Shown in pieces: positions 8,144 through 17,473 of a stretch of 64,000 nucleotides of DNA. Source of the stretch: Bacteroidales bacterium (GTDB taxonomy: Bacteria; Bacteroidota; Bacteroidia; Bacteroidales; ML635J-15); NCBI GenBank assembly GCA_017620015.1, contig JAFZRE010000014.1, positions 1 through 64,000 of the forward strand, in the 5' to 3' direction. Below the pieces are notes generated by a model that worked only from the letters and a program-made list of their open reading frames with translations, ran no database searches and was not told the origin of the DNA. How positions within the stretch are numbered: the stretch's first letter is position 1; every line of letters starts with the position of its first letter. A program made the position numbers and the translations under genes.

Positions 8144-8165
8144 CAAATATAAAAAGAACAATTTA

Positions 8166-10202
8166 TTACCAGATTTTTGCCCATTCAGATTCAGGGATAT
8201 ACATAGCATCGCCTTCCTTGATTCCGAATGCCTTGTGGAAATCGTCAATACCGATAAGTTGTCCATTAACTCTCCACTTGCCGAGCGAATGAACATCTTC
8301 CTTTGTACGACGGATGATTTCCTCGTCGCGGATGTTGTTAGCCCAAACCTTTGCGTATGAGAGATAGAAGCGCTGTTCTGGAGTGAAACCGTTGATTGTC
8401 GGCTGTTCCTTGCCTTCAGAAGCTTTCTTGAAAGCATCGAACGAAATCTTCAAGCCTCCGTAGTCGGCAATGTTTTCACCAAGCGAATATTCGCCGTTTG
8501 CGTGCAGAGTGTCGATAACAACTATTGAGTTATACCTATCTATCAGCACTTTTGCCCTTTCGGTAAACTTGGCAGCATCTTCTTCTGTCCACCAGCAAGC
8601 AAGGTTTCCATCCTTGTCGAAGTTACGGCCTTGGTCATCGAATCCGTGAGTCATCTCATGTCCGATAACAACACCGATTGCACCATAGTTTACTGCATCG
8701 TCGGCATCCATATAGAAGAATGGTGGCTGAAGAATACCAGCAGGGAAACATATTTCGTTGGTGCTTGGGTTGTAATATGCATTTACTGTCTGCGGAGTCA
8801 TACCCCACTCTTCCTTATCAACCGGCTTGCCAATCTTGCTAACCATGTCGTCGAACTCGAACTCGTTGCATCTTACAACATTAGCATAGTATGAATCTTC
8901 CTTCAACTGAAGCTTTGAATAATCTTTCCACTTGTCTGGATAACCGATTTTTACAGTGATAGCAGCCAGTTTTTCCAATGCCTTAGCCTTGGTTTCCTCA
9001 CTCATCCAATCAAGATTCTTGATTCTTTCACCAAATGCCGAACGCAGATTTTCAACCAAAGTTACCATACGCTCCTTAGCCTCTGGCGGGAAATATTTCT
9101 GTACAAAGATTTCACCTACACATTCGCCAAGATTGCCGTTTACAACCCTAACAACACGTTTCCATCTGTCCTGCTGAACAGGAACGCCCGACAAAGTCTT
9201 GCCATAGAATTCAAAATTCTGCTTGTTGAGGTCTTCGCTCAAGAACGAAGCAGATGAATTTACAACATTCCACTTCAAATACTGTTTCAGGTTGTCAAGC
9301 GACTGCTTTGCAATTATATCGGAAACACCGGCCAAGAACAAAGGCTGGCATACATTGATATTTTCCTTCACCGTAACACCCTGGAGTTCGAAATATTTTG
9401 CAATGTCGAAGTTGGGCGACTTAGCAGCCATTTCTTCAACAGACATCTTGTTCGTTGTCTTAAACGGATCACGCTCCTCGACACTTCCCATCGAAACATT
9501 TGCGAGCTGGTTTTCGATTTCGAACACGCTCTTTGCAGCAGCCTTTGCATCTTCTTCTGAATAGCCAATCAAAGCGAACATCTTTCCAACATGCTCAACA
9601 TACTGCTGGCGAACCAAGTCTTCCCTTTCGCCCTTGTCGGTGTAGTATTCCTTGTTTGCAAGACCAAGTCCACTCTGGTAGTACCAAGGAATATTAAGGT
9701 CACTATTAGCAGGATCGCTAGTTCCGAACAAGCCGAAGAAAGCGGAAACACCTTGACGATGCATCTTGGCAACCATGTCAACAATCTGAGCCTTGTCAGT
9801 CATCGCATCAATTTCCTCAAGCATAGGCTTTATAGGAGAAATACCGTCGGCATTGAGTTTTTCCTCGTCCATACCAAGATTGTACAGAGTGGCAATCTTC
9901 CATTCAACCGAATTTTCTTCGTTCTGCTGGTTTGCCAAGTCCTGGATTAAGGAATTAACCTTCTTATCGGTTTCCTCGCCGAGAATGTCGAACGAACCAT
10001 AACGCGACTTATCGTTTGGCAAAGGATTGTTCTTCTGCCAACCACCAGTTGCGTAAGCGTAAAAATCAGCCGAAGCCGATACTGTGGTATCGAGGTCGGC
10101 CATGTTCAAAGCCTTGTCTTCCATACTTTGATTCTGATTAGAATTGCATGCAGTAAGACCGAATGCAAGTCCGCATGCCATTAGTTTAAATATAGATTTC
10201 AT
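8166..10202 (-). CDS. pepO: M13 family metallopeptidase lipoprotein (PepO-like)
   Basis: 678 residues from ATG at 10202. This start gives a lipoprotein signal (MKSIFKLMACGLAFGLTAC, lipobox Cys19), while 13 further upstream codons would spoil it. Neprilysin-type zinc peptidase: HEMTH at about residue 515 supplies two His ligands and the catalytic Glu, and GENIADYGG at about 575 supplies the third ligand (Glu) and supporting Asp. NAYYNPSTNEICFPAGIL upstream is the substrate-backbone-binding strand. Full length for the family. It probably trims peptides at the periplasmic or outer face of the envelope. It follows plsY by 22 bp on the same strand and ends in its own terminator. Confidence 0.93.
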   Translation of the reverse strand: MKSIFKLMACGLAFGLTACNSNQNQSMEDKALNMADLDTTVSASADFYAYATGGWQKNNPLPNDKSRYGSFDILGEETDKKVNSLIQDLANQQNEENSVEWKIATLYNLGMDEEKLNADGISPIKPMLEEIDAMTDKAQIVDMVAKMHRQGVSAFFGLFGTSDPANSDLNIPWYYQSGLGLANKEYYTDKGEREDLVRQQYVEHVGKMFALIGYSEEDAKAAAKSVFEIENQLANVSMGSVEERDPFKTTNKMSVEEMAAKSPNFDIAKYFELQGVTVKENINVCQPLFLAGVSDIIAKQSLDNLKQYLKWNVVNSSASFLSEDLNKQNFEFYGKTLSGVPVQQDRWKRVVRVVNGNLGECVGEIFVQKYFPPEAKERMVTLVENLRSAFGERIKNLDWMSEETKAKALEKLAAITVKIGYPDKWKDYSKLQLKEDSYYANVVRCNEFEFDDMVSKIGKPVDKEEWGMTPQTVNAYYNPSTNEICFPAGILQPPFFYMDADDAVNYGAIGVVIGHEMTHGFDDQGRNFDKDGNLACWWTEEDAAKFTERAKVLIDRYNSIVVIDTLHANGEYSLGENIADYGGLKISFDAFKKASEGKEQPTINGFTPEQRFYLSYAKVWANNIRDEEIIRRTKEDVHSLGKWRVNGQLIGIDDFHKAFGIKEGDAMYIPESEWAKIW

Positions 10203-10224
10203 CGATAACAATTTTTTTGCAAAA

Positions 10225-10899
10225 TTATTCCTTTTTTGCAATCGTTATCTTTGGTTCCTCGTGGTTTAACAATCTTTTAATATTCTTGCGATGAGTTACT
10301 ATCAACAATATGGCTACAAGTATTGAAAATACGGTCATTGTAATGCTATGACCAGTCTCGCGGAATATGCCTAGCACATACACTACAATTGGGAAAGCCA
10401 CAGCCGCCGACATCGACGAAACGGAAACTATTCTTGTTATCAGCACAACGATAATGAAAACGCCCAATGCTATCGCCGCCGACAACGGGTCAAGAGCAAG
10501 CACAAGTCCGAGCATCGATGCAACGCCCTTTCCGCCTTTGAATCCGGAGAAAATCGGGAAAATGTGTCCCACTATCGCCATCATACCAAACAGAAGCTGG
10601 TAAAGATAGTAGGCTTCGGAACCTTGTGCAACATAAACCGAACCTTCTGGCGATGCAAACTTGTTGAGTAGCATCACAAAGAACATTGTCGGCACGAAAC
10701 TCTTTATCACATCGGTGATGAACACTGGTATCGCACATTTCCAGCCAAGTACGCGCAGAACATTGGTCGAACCAGCATTCTTGCTACCATGTTCGCGGAT
10801 GTCGATTCCGTAGAACCATTTGCCGTACCACAATGCCGAACTGAATGAACCGATCAAATAAGCAGCGATTGCAAGTAATATTATTATAAGTATATTCAT
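10225..10899 (-). CDS. plsY: Glycerol-3-phosphate acyltransferase PlsY
   Basis: 224 residues, multi-pass inner-membrane enzyme. It transfers the acyl group of acyl-phosphate to glycerol 3-phosphate, the first step of phospholipid synthesis. Conserved motifs are present: GSFSSALWYGK (1), HGSKNAGSTNVLRVLG (phosphate-binding, 2) and FKGGKGVASMLG (3). Somewhat longer than the usual ~200 residues because of an extended middle loop (KFASPEGSVYVAQGSEAYYL). Lies 15 bp after smpB on the same strand. Confidence 0.96.
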   Translation of the reverse strand: MNILIIILLAIAAYLIGSFSSALWYGKWFYGIDIREHGSKNAGSTNVLRVLGWKCAIPVFITDVIKSFVPTMFFVMLLNKFASPEGSVYVAQGSEAYYLYQLLFGMMAIVGHIFPIFSGFKGGKGVASMLGLVLALDPLSAAIALGVFIIVVLITRIVSVSSMSAAVAFPIVVYVLGIFRETGHSITMTVFSILVAILLIVTHRKNIKRLLNHEEPKITIAKKE

Positions 10900-10914
10900 G
10901 TCTTAATGTTTTTT

Positions 10915-11364
10915 CTACTTCATCTTCTTTGTTCTGTCGAGATCGCGCTTGGTGTCGCGGTCCTTGATGTCCTCGCGCTTGTCGTGCAGTTTCTTACCGC
11001 GTGCCAACGCAATTTCCATCTTTGCGATTCCTGCCTCGTTGAGAAATAGCGACACTGGCACTATCGTCAAACCCTTCTCTGCGACCTTCTTCTGCAACTT
11101 GTTAAGTTCCCTACGGTTAAGCAATAATTTACGGTCACGCTTGGGGTCGTGGTTGTTGCATGTGCCGAGCGAATACTCAGAAATATGCACCGAGGTAACC
11201 CACAATTCATTCTCCTTGAAGACACAATACGAATCGGTGAAATTTATCTTGCCATCGCGAATCGACTTTATTTCGGTACCAGTAAGCACAATGCCAGCGG
11301 TATATTTTTCGATAAACTCAAACTTGAAAGATGCCTTTTTATTTTTATATTCTATCTTTTTCAT
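10915..11364 (-). CDS. smpB: SsrA-binding protein SmpB
   Basis: 149 residues. It delivers tmRNA to stalled ribosomes. Typical features: the beta-barrel core with GIVLTGTEIKSIRDGKINF, then ALARGKKLHDKRE and a basic C-terminal tail (DRDTKRDLDRTKKMK) that enters the mRNA channel. ATG at 11364 is preferred over the in-frame TTG codons upstream. Ten bp follow the stop of the membrane-protein gene, so the four genes from 11941 down to 8166 look like one operon. The tmRNA gene itself is not in the window. Confidence 0.97.
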   Translation of the reverse strand: MKKIEYKNKKASFKFEFIEKYTAGIVLTGTEIKSIRDGKINFTDSYCVFKENELWVTSVHISEYSLGTCNNHDPKRDRKLLLNRRELNKLQKKVAEKGLTIVPVSLFLNEAGIAKMEIALARGKKLHDKREDIKDRDTKRDLDRTKKMK

Positions 11365-11374
11365 TTTCAACAAT

Positions 11375-11941
11375 CTAATCTACAAAAAATCCCATAATAA
11401 TTCCGTCAATAGTCTGCGACACCGCCACACCCAGCACAATAACCAGCACAGACAGAATCATAAAAATTATTACCCTATCCTCGGCAACCTTCAGAAAATA
11501 TATAGCCCCAAAATACATCAAGTACAAGCTGTAAGCAACCAATACCCAAAGAAAAAACAAACTTGGGAACACCGCCAGAACTGCGTACAACAGATAAAAC
11601 GGAAGCATACATTCCATCAGGAAAAGCGACGACTTCCGATACTCGATGTTGCCATACATGCGGCAAATCCAATTTTCAAGAAAACTTACCAGGAAGTATG
11701 TCAGCGCTAACAACAACGTAATAACCACAGTATCGAGCAAGACAACAGGAAACCCTTCCTCCGGCATACGATTGAGCGCAGAACCGAACAATACGATTGC
11801 AAAAAATACCGCCATAAGCATTGGAAAAATCTTTCCATGCAAATCCTTGGCTGTCAACGACGAGAACTCGTACCGCTGCCAATAAATGCGCGGACTAACG
11901 AATATTTTCGCCATTTTTCCTATGACATTTTTTACAACCAT
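11375..11941 (-). CDS. Predicted membrane protein, Yip1-like
   Basis: 188 residues with about five hydrophobic segments after an amphipathic start (MAKIFVSPRIYWQRY). The layout resembles bacterial Yip1/DUF1282-type membrane proteins, but no decisive motif is visible. ATG at 11941 is chosen over a TTG four codons upstream; a TATCTTTG promoter element sits at about 11964-11971. First gene of the smpB-plsY-pepO run. Confidence 0.75.
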   Translation of the reverse strand: MVVKNVIGKMAKIFVSPRIYWQRYEFSSLTAKDLHGKIFPMLMAVFFAIVLFGSALNRMPEEGFPVVLLDTVVITLLLALTYFLVSFLENWICRMYGNIEYRKSSLFLMECMLPFYLLYAVLAVFPSLFFLWVLVAYSLYLMYFGAIYFLKVAEDRVIIFMILSVLVIVLGVAVSQTIDGIIMGFFVD

Positions 11942-12065
11942 ACAATACTGCAAAATTTTGCAAAGATAATGCTTTTTCTGAAATATCGTAAATTTATGTT
12001 TTTAAGCAGATAATTGCAGATTCAACAAATATCATTTATATTTTCCTCTTCCCACAAAAAAGCAC

Positions 12066-12073
12066 TATCTTTG
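12066..12073 (+). promoter_or_regulatory. -7 element, TMEM260-like gene
   Basis: TATCTTTG, 23 bp before the ATG at 12097. No clear -33 partner. Confidence 0.65.
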
Positions 12074-12096
12074 CACTTTTAAAATTTTAAGTAAAA

Positions 12097-15000
12097 ATGA
12101 CAGAAAAAAGATTTAAACTGCTGAATAACATTACCGGATGGGTAGTATTCCTGGTAGCGGCAATCACTTACCTGCTTACTATCGAACCCACGGTAAGTTT
12201 TTGGGACTGCGGTGAATTCATTTCATCATCAAATAAAATGCAGATTGGCCACCCGCCTGGAGCACCTTTCTTCATGGTAATAGCACGATTCTTTGCAATG
12301 TTTGCTTCTGGTCCAGAACAGGTAGCCATGATGATAAACTCGATGTCGGCTTTGGCAAGCGCATTCACAATATTGTTCCTTTTCTGGACAATTACTTTCC
12401 TTGCAAAGCACCTAATTGCAAAGGATGGCAAATACAATGTCGGTAACACTATCGCAATATTGGCTTGCAGCACAATAGGCGCATTAGCATACACCTACTC
12501 CGACACCTTCTGGTTCTCGGCTGTCGAAGGTGAAGTTTACGCCTTCTCGTCGTTTTTCACGGCAATTGTATTCTGGGCAATAACCAAGTGGTACGACTCC
12601 GACATCGAAGACCCGACATCAAGGAGATGGATTCTGCTCATCGGACTTATGGAAGGTATGGCAATAGGTGTTCACCTGCTTAACCTGCTTACTCTCCCAG
12701 CAATCGCTTTTGTCGTTTACTACCGCAAATTCAAACCGCAGACAAGCGGACGCAGATTCTGGGGATTTATGCTTACTGGAATAGTATCGTTGCTCGCTAT
12801 TGCAGTGATTATGTGGGGAATAATACCAGGTGTTGCTGTTGTCGCTTCAAAGTTCGAACTTCTGTTCACCAACACTTTCGGAGCTCCGTTCAACACAGGA
12901 CTTATCGTTTGGACAATACTGACAATCGTCTGCTTGGTTCTCAGCATTTTCTTCACACAGAAGAGCGATAATGTCATTCTGAACACCATATTCCCGACAT
13001 TGTCGATGATACTTACTGGAGCATTGCTCTTTACAGGGAATACTTTCGTCAACATTCTGGTAATCGCAGCAATGGTATTCTGCCTGATAAAGTTCATCGC
13101 CAAGAAGCACAGGTCGTTACTCAACACGGCAATGCTTTTCCTTACTATGATTATTATCGGCTACTCAAGTTACGCCATAATAATAATAAGGTCTAACGCC
13201 AACCCGCCGATGAACCAGAACAATCCCGAAGATATGTTCAACCTGCTCTCCTACCTCAACCGTGAACAGTACGGAGACCGTCCTCTGCTCTACGGACAGG
13301 ATTTCAATGCACAGTTCGAGAAATACGAGAACACTACCGAAATCTACACCAAGCGTGGCGACAAGTATGTTTGCGTTGGGCATAGGTTTAAGCCAGTTTT
13401 CAAAGCTAACGGATGCAGGGTATTCCCGCGTATGTATAGTCGCGAAGCCGAACATATTTCGGTTTACAAGGACTTCGGCGGAATGAAAGCTTCTCAGAAG
13501 AAGCCGACAGGACTAAACAACATAAAGTTCTTCGTCAACTACCAGCTAAACTGGATGTACTGGCGCTATTTCCTGTGGAATTTCTCTGGAAGACAGAACG
13601 ACATTCAGGGACACGGCAACACAATCCACGGCAACTGGATTACAGGTTTCGATGCTTGGGATAATGCTCGTCTCGGTGACCAGAGCCTCCTGCCAGAATA
13701 CTTGAAGAACAACAAGGGACACAACCGCTACTTCATGCTTCCTTTGATACTCGGTCTCATCGGACTTATTTACCAACTCTGGAAGAACACAAAGGACTGG
13801 TGGATTGTTTCTTTGCTCTTCATTCTCACAGGTATAGCAATCGTTGTTTACCTCAACCAAACACCTATCCAGCCACGTGAACGTGACTACGCATACGCGG
13901 GGTCGTTCTATGCTTTTGCAATATGGATTGGACTTGGCGCAGCTGCAATCTATGAACTTTTCAAGAAGTTCACTCCGGGTGCAGTCGCAGGAATAGTTGC
14001 ATTGCTGATTTGCGCTCCAGTACCTTATATCATGGCAGAACAAAACTGGGACGACCACGACAGAAGCAACCGCTATGCAGCACACGATTTTGCTCGCAAC
14101 TATCTGGAAACCTGCGCACCAAACGCAATTCTGTTCACCCACGGCGACAACGATACCTTCCCAGTATGGTACGCTCAGGAAGTTGAAGGCATCAGACCCG
14201 ATGTCAAGATTTGCTGTCTGCCCTACTTCGCTTCTGACTGGTACATCGACCAGATGAAGTGTGCAAGCTACGACGCAAAGCCTATGCCGCTGTCTATCGA
14301 ACGCATCAAGTACGAGCCAAACACACGTGACCAGCTGATGATTGATTCGCGCCGCAAAGACAAAGGATTCATGCCTCTGCAGGAATTTATTGACTACATA
14401 AATGATGACAAGAATGTAGTAAAAACTGGAGATGATGCTTATTACCTATTTCCTTCGAAGAAATTCTCATTCAAGGCCGATCCGAAGAAAGTCATCGAAT
14501 ACGGCTGCGTATATCCAGGATTCTACAAGGATACTGCAGGGAAAACTGAAATCTACTTCGATACAGTTCTCAACATCGACCTCAATAGGGAATATCTGCT
14601 CAAGAACGAAATGATGATTCTTGACCTGCTGAACACCAACGACTGGGAACGTCCAATATACATCACATCGCTCGGTAGCCGTCACACGCTTAACTTGGAT
14701 AACTACTTCCACAACGAAGGCTTTGCATACAGGCTCACCCCGATGAACAAGAAGGCAAAGGCTCCAGAAGGTGTTGCCAGCAGCGATATCAGCACTGATA
14801 TAATGTACAATAACCTGATGAATGTTTACACTTGGGGCAACATCAACGACCCGAATGTATATATTGACCAGACCATACTTCGCACTACCAAGATTGTGAA
14901 GATAAGAAGCAATTTCGGCGAACTTGCAAAGGCACTTGTCAAGGAAGGCAAGACCGACAAGGTAAAGGAAGTTATGGCAAGGTGCGACTCGGTAATGCCG

Positions 15001-15300
15001 CCGGCAATGTATCCGGTTAGCTATTTCGACTGCGACTACACCGAAGGCTACTATCAGGCCGGTGAAGCCGAAACCGCCGACAGCATACTTGTAGCAGGAA
15101 TAGAATCGGTTCTTACCGAACTCAACTACTACAAGTCGCTCGACAAGCAGACGCGAAACACCAATGCCCAGGAAATCCAGCTGAACATTGCAACCCTCGG
15201 CAGGATAGTTTCAATTTTCCAGAAGAACGAGCGCACAGAACTGTTCAACACATACTATTCACTATACGCAGAAAACGCAGAATGGTATGAGAACTTATAA
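12097..15300 (+). CDS. DUF2723 (TMEM260-like) GT-C glycosyltransferase
   Basis: 1067 residues. The N-terminal ~600 residues are multi-pass and carry the DUF2723 hallmark near residue 30: SFWDCGEFI followed by IGHPPGAPFF. The acidic pair after the first helix is where GT-C enzymes bind metal or donor phosphate. Human TMEM260, from the same family, is an O-mannosyltransferase, so this protein probably glycosylates exported proteins from a polyprenyl-linked donor (inference). The C-terminal ~450 residues are soluble, with a GDNDTFPVWYAQ motif near residue 686 and helical ends. Large homologues of this length are common in Bacteroidota. The last 14 bp overlap the next gene. Confidence 0.85.
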   Translation: MTEKRFKLLNNITGWVVFLVAAITYLLTIEPTVSFWDCGEFISSSNKMQIGHPPGAPFFMVIARFFAMFASGPEQVAMMINSMSALASAFTILFLFWTITFLAKHLIAKDGKYNVGNTIAILACSTIGALAYTYSDTFWFSAVEGEVYAFSSFFTAIVFWAITKWYDSDIEDPTSRRWILLIGLMEGMAIGVHLLNLLTLPAIAFVVYYRKFKPQTSGRRFWGFMLTGIVSLLAIAVIMWGIIPGVAVVASKFELLFTNTFGAPFNTGLIVWTILTIVCLVLSIFFTQKSDNVILNTIFPTLSMILTGALLFTGNTFVNILVIAAMVFCLIKFIAKKHRSLLNTAMLFLTMIIIGYSSYAIIIIRSNANPPMNQNNPEDMFNLLSYLNREQYGDRPLLYGQDFNAQFEKYENTTEIYTKRGDKYVCVGHRFKPVFKANGCRVFPRMYSREAEHISVYKDFGGMKASQKKPTGLNNIKFFVNYQLNWMYWRYFLWNFSGRQNDIQGHGNTIHGNWITGFDAWDNARLGDQSLLPEYLKNNKGHNRYFMLPLILGLIGLIYQLWKNTKDWWIVSLLFILTGIAIVVYLNQTPIQPRERDYAYAGSFYAFAIWIGLGAAAIYELFKKFTPGAVAGIVALLICAPVPYIMAEQNWDDHDRSNRYAAHDFARNYLETCAPNAILFTHGDNDTFPVWYAQEVEGIRPDVKICCLPYFASDWYIDQMKCASYDAKPMPLSIERIKYEPNTRDQLMIDSRRKDKGFMPLQEFIDYINDDKNVVKTGDDAYYLFPSKKFSFKADPKKVIEYGCVYPGFYKDTAGKTEIYFDTVLNIDLNREYLLKNEMMILDLLNTNDWERPIYITSLGSRHTLNLDNYFHNEGFAYRLTPMNKKAKAPEGVASSDISTDIMYNNLMNVYTWGNINDPNVYIDQTILRTTKIVKIRSNFGELAKALVKEGKTDKVKEVMARCDSVMPPAMYPVSYFDCDYTEGYYQAGEAETADSILVAGIESVLTELNYYKSLDKQTRNTNAQEIQLNIATLGRIVSIFQKNERTELFNTYYSLYAENAEWYENL

Positions 15301-15637
15301 CTGCATTGCAATATTGATTTTAATGGTTTGCTGTACGATTTTATCGTGCAGCAAACCTATTAATACAATAGAAACACAAGTGCCAGAAGAAGATAAAATT
15401 CTGTGTTCCAACGGAGTAACAGCCACATTAAAGAACTTGACCGGACTTGACGGATGCTCGTGGGTGCTTGTGCTTGAGAACGGCAAAAAACTAGAGCCGA
15501 CAAATCTCAAAAAATTCGACCACATAAAACTTGAAGACGGCAAACAAGTAATTGTCGAATACGAAACCAAGCCATTGGCTGCAAGTATATGTATGGTCGG
15601 AACAATAGTGGAAATCACTTGTATATCAGAAAAATAA
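15287..15637 (+). CDS. Small lipoprotein, DUF family unknown
   Basis: 116 residues. Signal peptide ending in the lipobox ILSC at Cys21. The mature part carries LDGCSWVLVLENGKKLEP (near residue 55) and SICMVGTIVEIT at the end, a two-cysteine beta-type domain that recurs in Bacteroidota lipoproteins of unknown role. The start codon lies inside the last codons of the glycosyltransferase gene (14-bp overlap), so translation is probably coupled. Confidence 0.8.
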   Translation: MRTYNCIAILILMVCCTILSCSKPINTIETQVPEEDKILCSNGVTATLKNLTGLDGCSWVLVLENGKKLEPTNLKKFDHIKLEDGKQVIVEYETKPLAASICMVGTIVEITCISEK

Positions 15638-15748
15638 TGACTAAAAAGTAACTTTTTGCCATATTTTAGCCCCAAAATGACAAAAAATAGGTATTGTAAA
15701 AAATATTGAAAAATGATATTTTTGCAAGCGAAAATTAAAAAGTAGAAA

Positions 15749-16399
15749 ATGTCACTTAATTCGTTTTTTTCGAGATTTAAACCTAAGGAAAACAAGTTCT
15801 TCCCGATGATAAATACAGTCGGTGACCTGTTGGCAAAAGCTGCAAAAATACAGGCCGAGCTTATAAAAAAGCCGACTTTTGAAGAAATGGAAGAAGACTA
15901 CAAGCTTATCAAGGAATGCGAAACCCAGTCGGATACCGAAATTGCAAAGATTTACGAAGAATTGAACATTTCGTTCATCACACCTTTCGACCGCGAAGAC
16001 ATCCATAGCCTCTGCGAAACAGTTGACGACACGCTGGATTTCATAAATTCAACTTCAAAACGAATCCTTTTGTTCCGTCCTAAGCAAATTCCAGACGTTT
16101 CGGTACGGATGACCGAAATAATTAGCGAATGCTGCGAGGCAATAAACGTTTCTCTGCACGAACTCAAGACCGTCAACAAGAATCCGGATGTAGCACTCAA
16201 GCAGTGCGAACTTCTCCACGACCTAGAGCAGGAAGCCGATGAAATTTACGAGAACTTTGTAAAGAAACTTTTCGAGGAAGAAACAGACAACAAGGAAATC
16301 ATAAAGAACAAGGAAATCGTACAGCACATGGAGCGAACCACCGACATGGCAAAGCACGTGGGCAAAATCATCAAGACTATAATCGTAAAATACGCATAA
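15749..16399 (+). CDS. DUF47 PhoU-like phosphate transport accessory protein
   Basis: 216 residues, all helical, of the DUF47/PhoU-like family. It starts with the family's typical FFSRFKPKENKFF and ends with the helical bundle ERTTDMAKHVGKIIKTIIV. Members usually sit next to a Pit transporter and are thought to control it. Here the gap to pit is one base. Promoter: TATTTTTG at 15717-15724, with TTG 20 bp upstream. Confidence 0.92.
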   Translation: MSLNSFFSRFKPKENKFFPMINTVGDLLAKAAKIQAELIKKPTFEEMEEDYKLIKECETQSDTEIAKIYEELNISFITPFDREDIHSLCETVDDTLDFINSTSKRILLFRPKQIPDVSVRMTEIISECCEAINVSLHELKTVNKNPDVALKQCELLHDLEQEADEIYENFVKKLFEEETDNKEIIKNKEIVQHMERTTDMAKHVGKIIKTIIVKYA

Positions 16400-16400
16400 C

Positions 16401-17459
16401 ATGGGCTTTCTTATTACGATTATCATCTTAGCAATTATCTTCGACTTCATAAATGGATTTCACGATGCAGCCAACTCGATAGCCACTGTGGTATCGACAA
16501 GGGTGCTCTCCCCTACCCAAGCCGTAATCTGGTCGGCATTCTTCAACTTTGTTGCATTCTTCATCGCCGAATACCTGCTGGGATTCAACATAGCCAACAC
16601 AGTACAGAAAACCGTAGAGGAAGCATACGTAACAATGCCTCTGCTAATTTCAGGTCTGGTTGCGGCAATAACATGGAGCCTCATTACCTGGTGGAAAGGA
16701 ATACCATCAAGTTCGTCGCACACGCTGATTGGCGGACTTACAGGTGCCGCCATAGCCGCCAAAGGCTGGGAAGCTGTACACTGGTCAACAGTAGGTTACA
16801 TTGCAATGTTCATATTCTTTGCACCGCTTATCGGTTTCATTGCTGGAAACCTTATAACAATACTTCTGTACTGGATTGCAAGAAAAGCAAAGCCACACAG
16901 AGCCGACAAATGGTTCAAGAGATTACAACTTTTGTCGTCGGCTTGCTTGAGCATAGGTCACGGACTTAACGACTCGCAGAAGGAAATCGGTCTGATTGCC
17001 TGCGCAATGGTAGCCTACGGCTCGCAATATGGCTTCGACGGACTTAGCAAATGGCTTCTGCCCGACACAATAACAAATGCCGGCACAAACGCCAACCTTA
17101 CAGGTGCACCAAGCTGGATTCCCATCGTCTGCATAACCGCAATAGCAATAGGCACAATGTCGGGCGGATGGAAAATTATAAAGACTATGGGCAACCGCAT
17201 CACAAAGATAACTCCAGTGGAAGGCTTCTGCTCGCAAACGGCAGGTGCAATAACGCTTTTCATCACACAGCATTTAGGCGTTCCAGTAAGCACCACACAC
17301 GTAATTTCGGGAAGCATCATGGGCGTAGGCTCAATCAAACGTCTCTCGGCAGTGCGCTGGGGCGTTACGCTTGACCTTATTATCGCATGGATTATAACAA
17401 TCCCCATCAGCGCAGCAATCGGTATGGTTACATACTATCTGATGGCGATATTTATGTAG
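16401..17459 (+). CDS. pit: PiT family inorganic phosphate transporter
   Basis: 352 residues, about ten membrane helices. Inner-membrane phosphate (or metal-phosphate) symporter. Two inverted family repeats are seen: GFHDAANSIATVVSTRVL near residue 15 and GVPVSTTHVISGSIMGVG near residue 293. Operon partner of the DUF47 protein. Shorter than E. coli PitA (499), as is common in Bacteroidota. It converges on lplA, with only 14 bp between the stops. Confidence 0.95.
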   Translation: MGFLITIIILAIIFDFINGFHDAANSIATVVSTRVLSPTQAVIWSAFFNFVAFFIAEYLLGFNIANTVQKTVEEAYVTMPLLISGLVAAITWSLITWWKGIPSSSSHTLIGGLTGAAIAAKGWEAVHWSTVGYIAMFIFFAPLIGFIAGNLITILLYWIARKAKPHRADKWFKRLQLLSSACLSIGHGLNDSQKEIGLIACAMVAYGSQYGFDGLSKWLLPDTITNAGTNANLTGAPSWIPIVCITAIAIGTMSGGWKIIKTMGNRITKITPVEGFCSQTAGAITLFITQHLGVPVSTTHVISGSIMGVGSIKRLSAVRWGVTLDLIIAWIITIPISAAIGMVTYYLMAIFM

Positions 17460-17473
17460 AAATCTATTTATAA

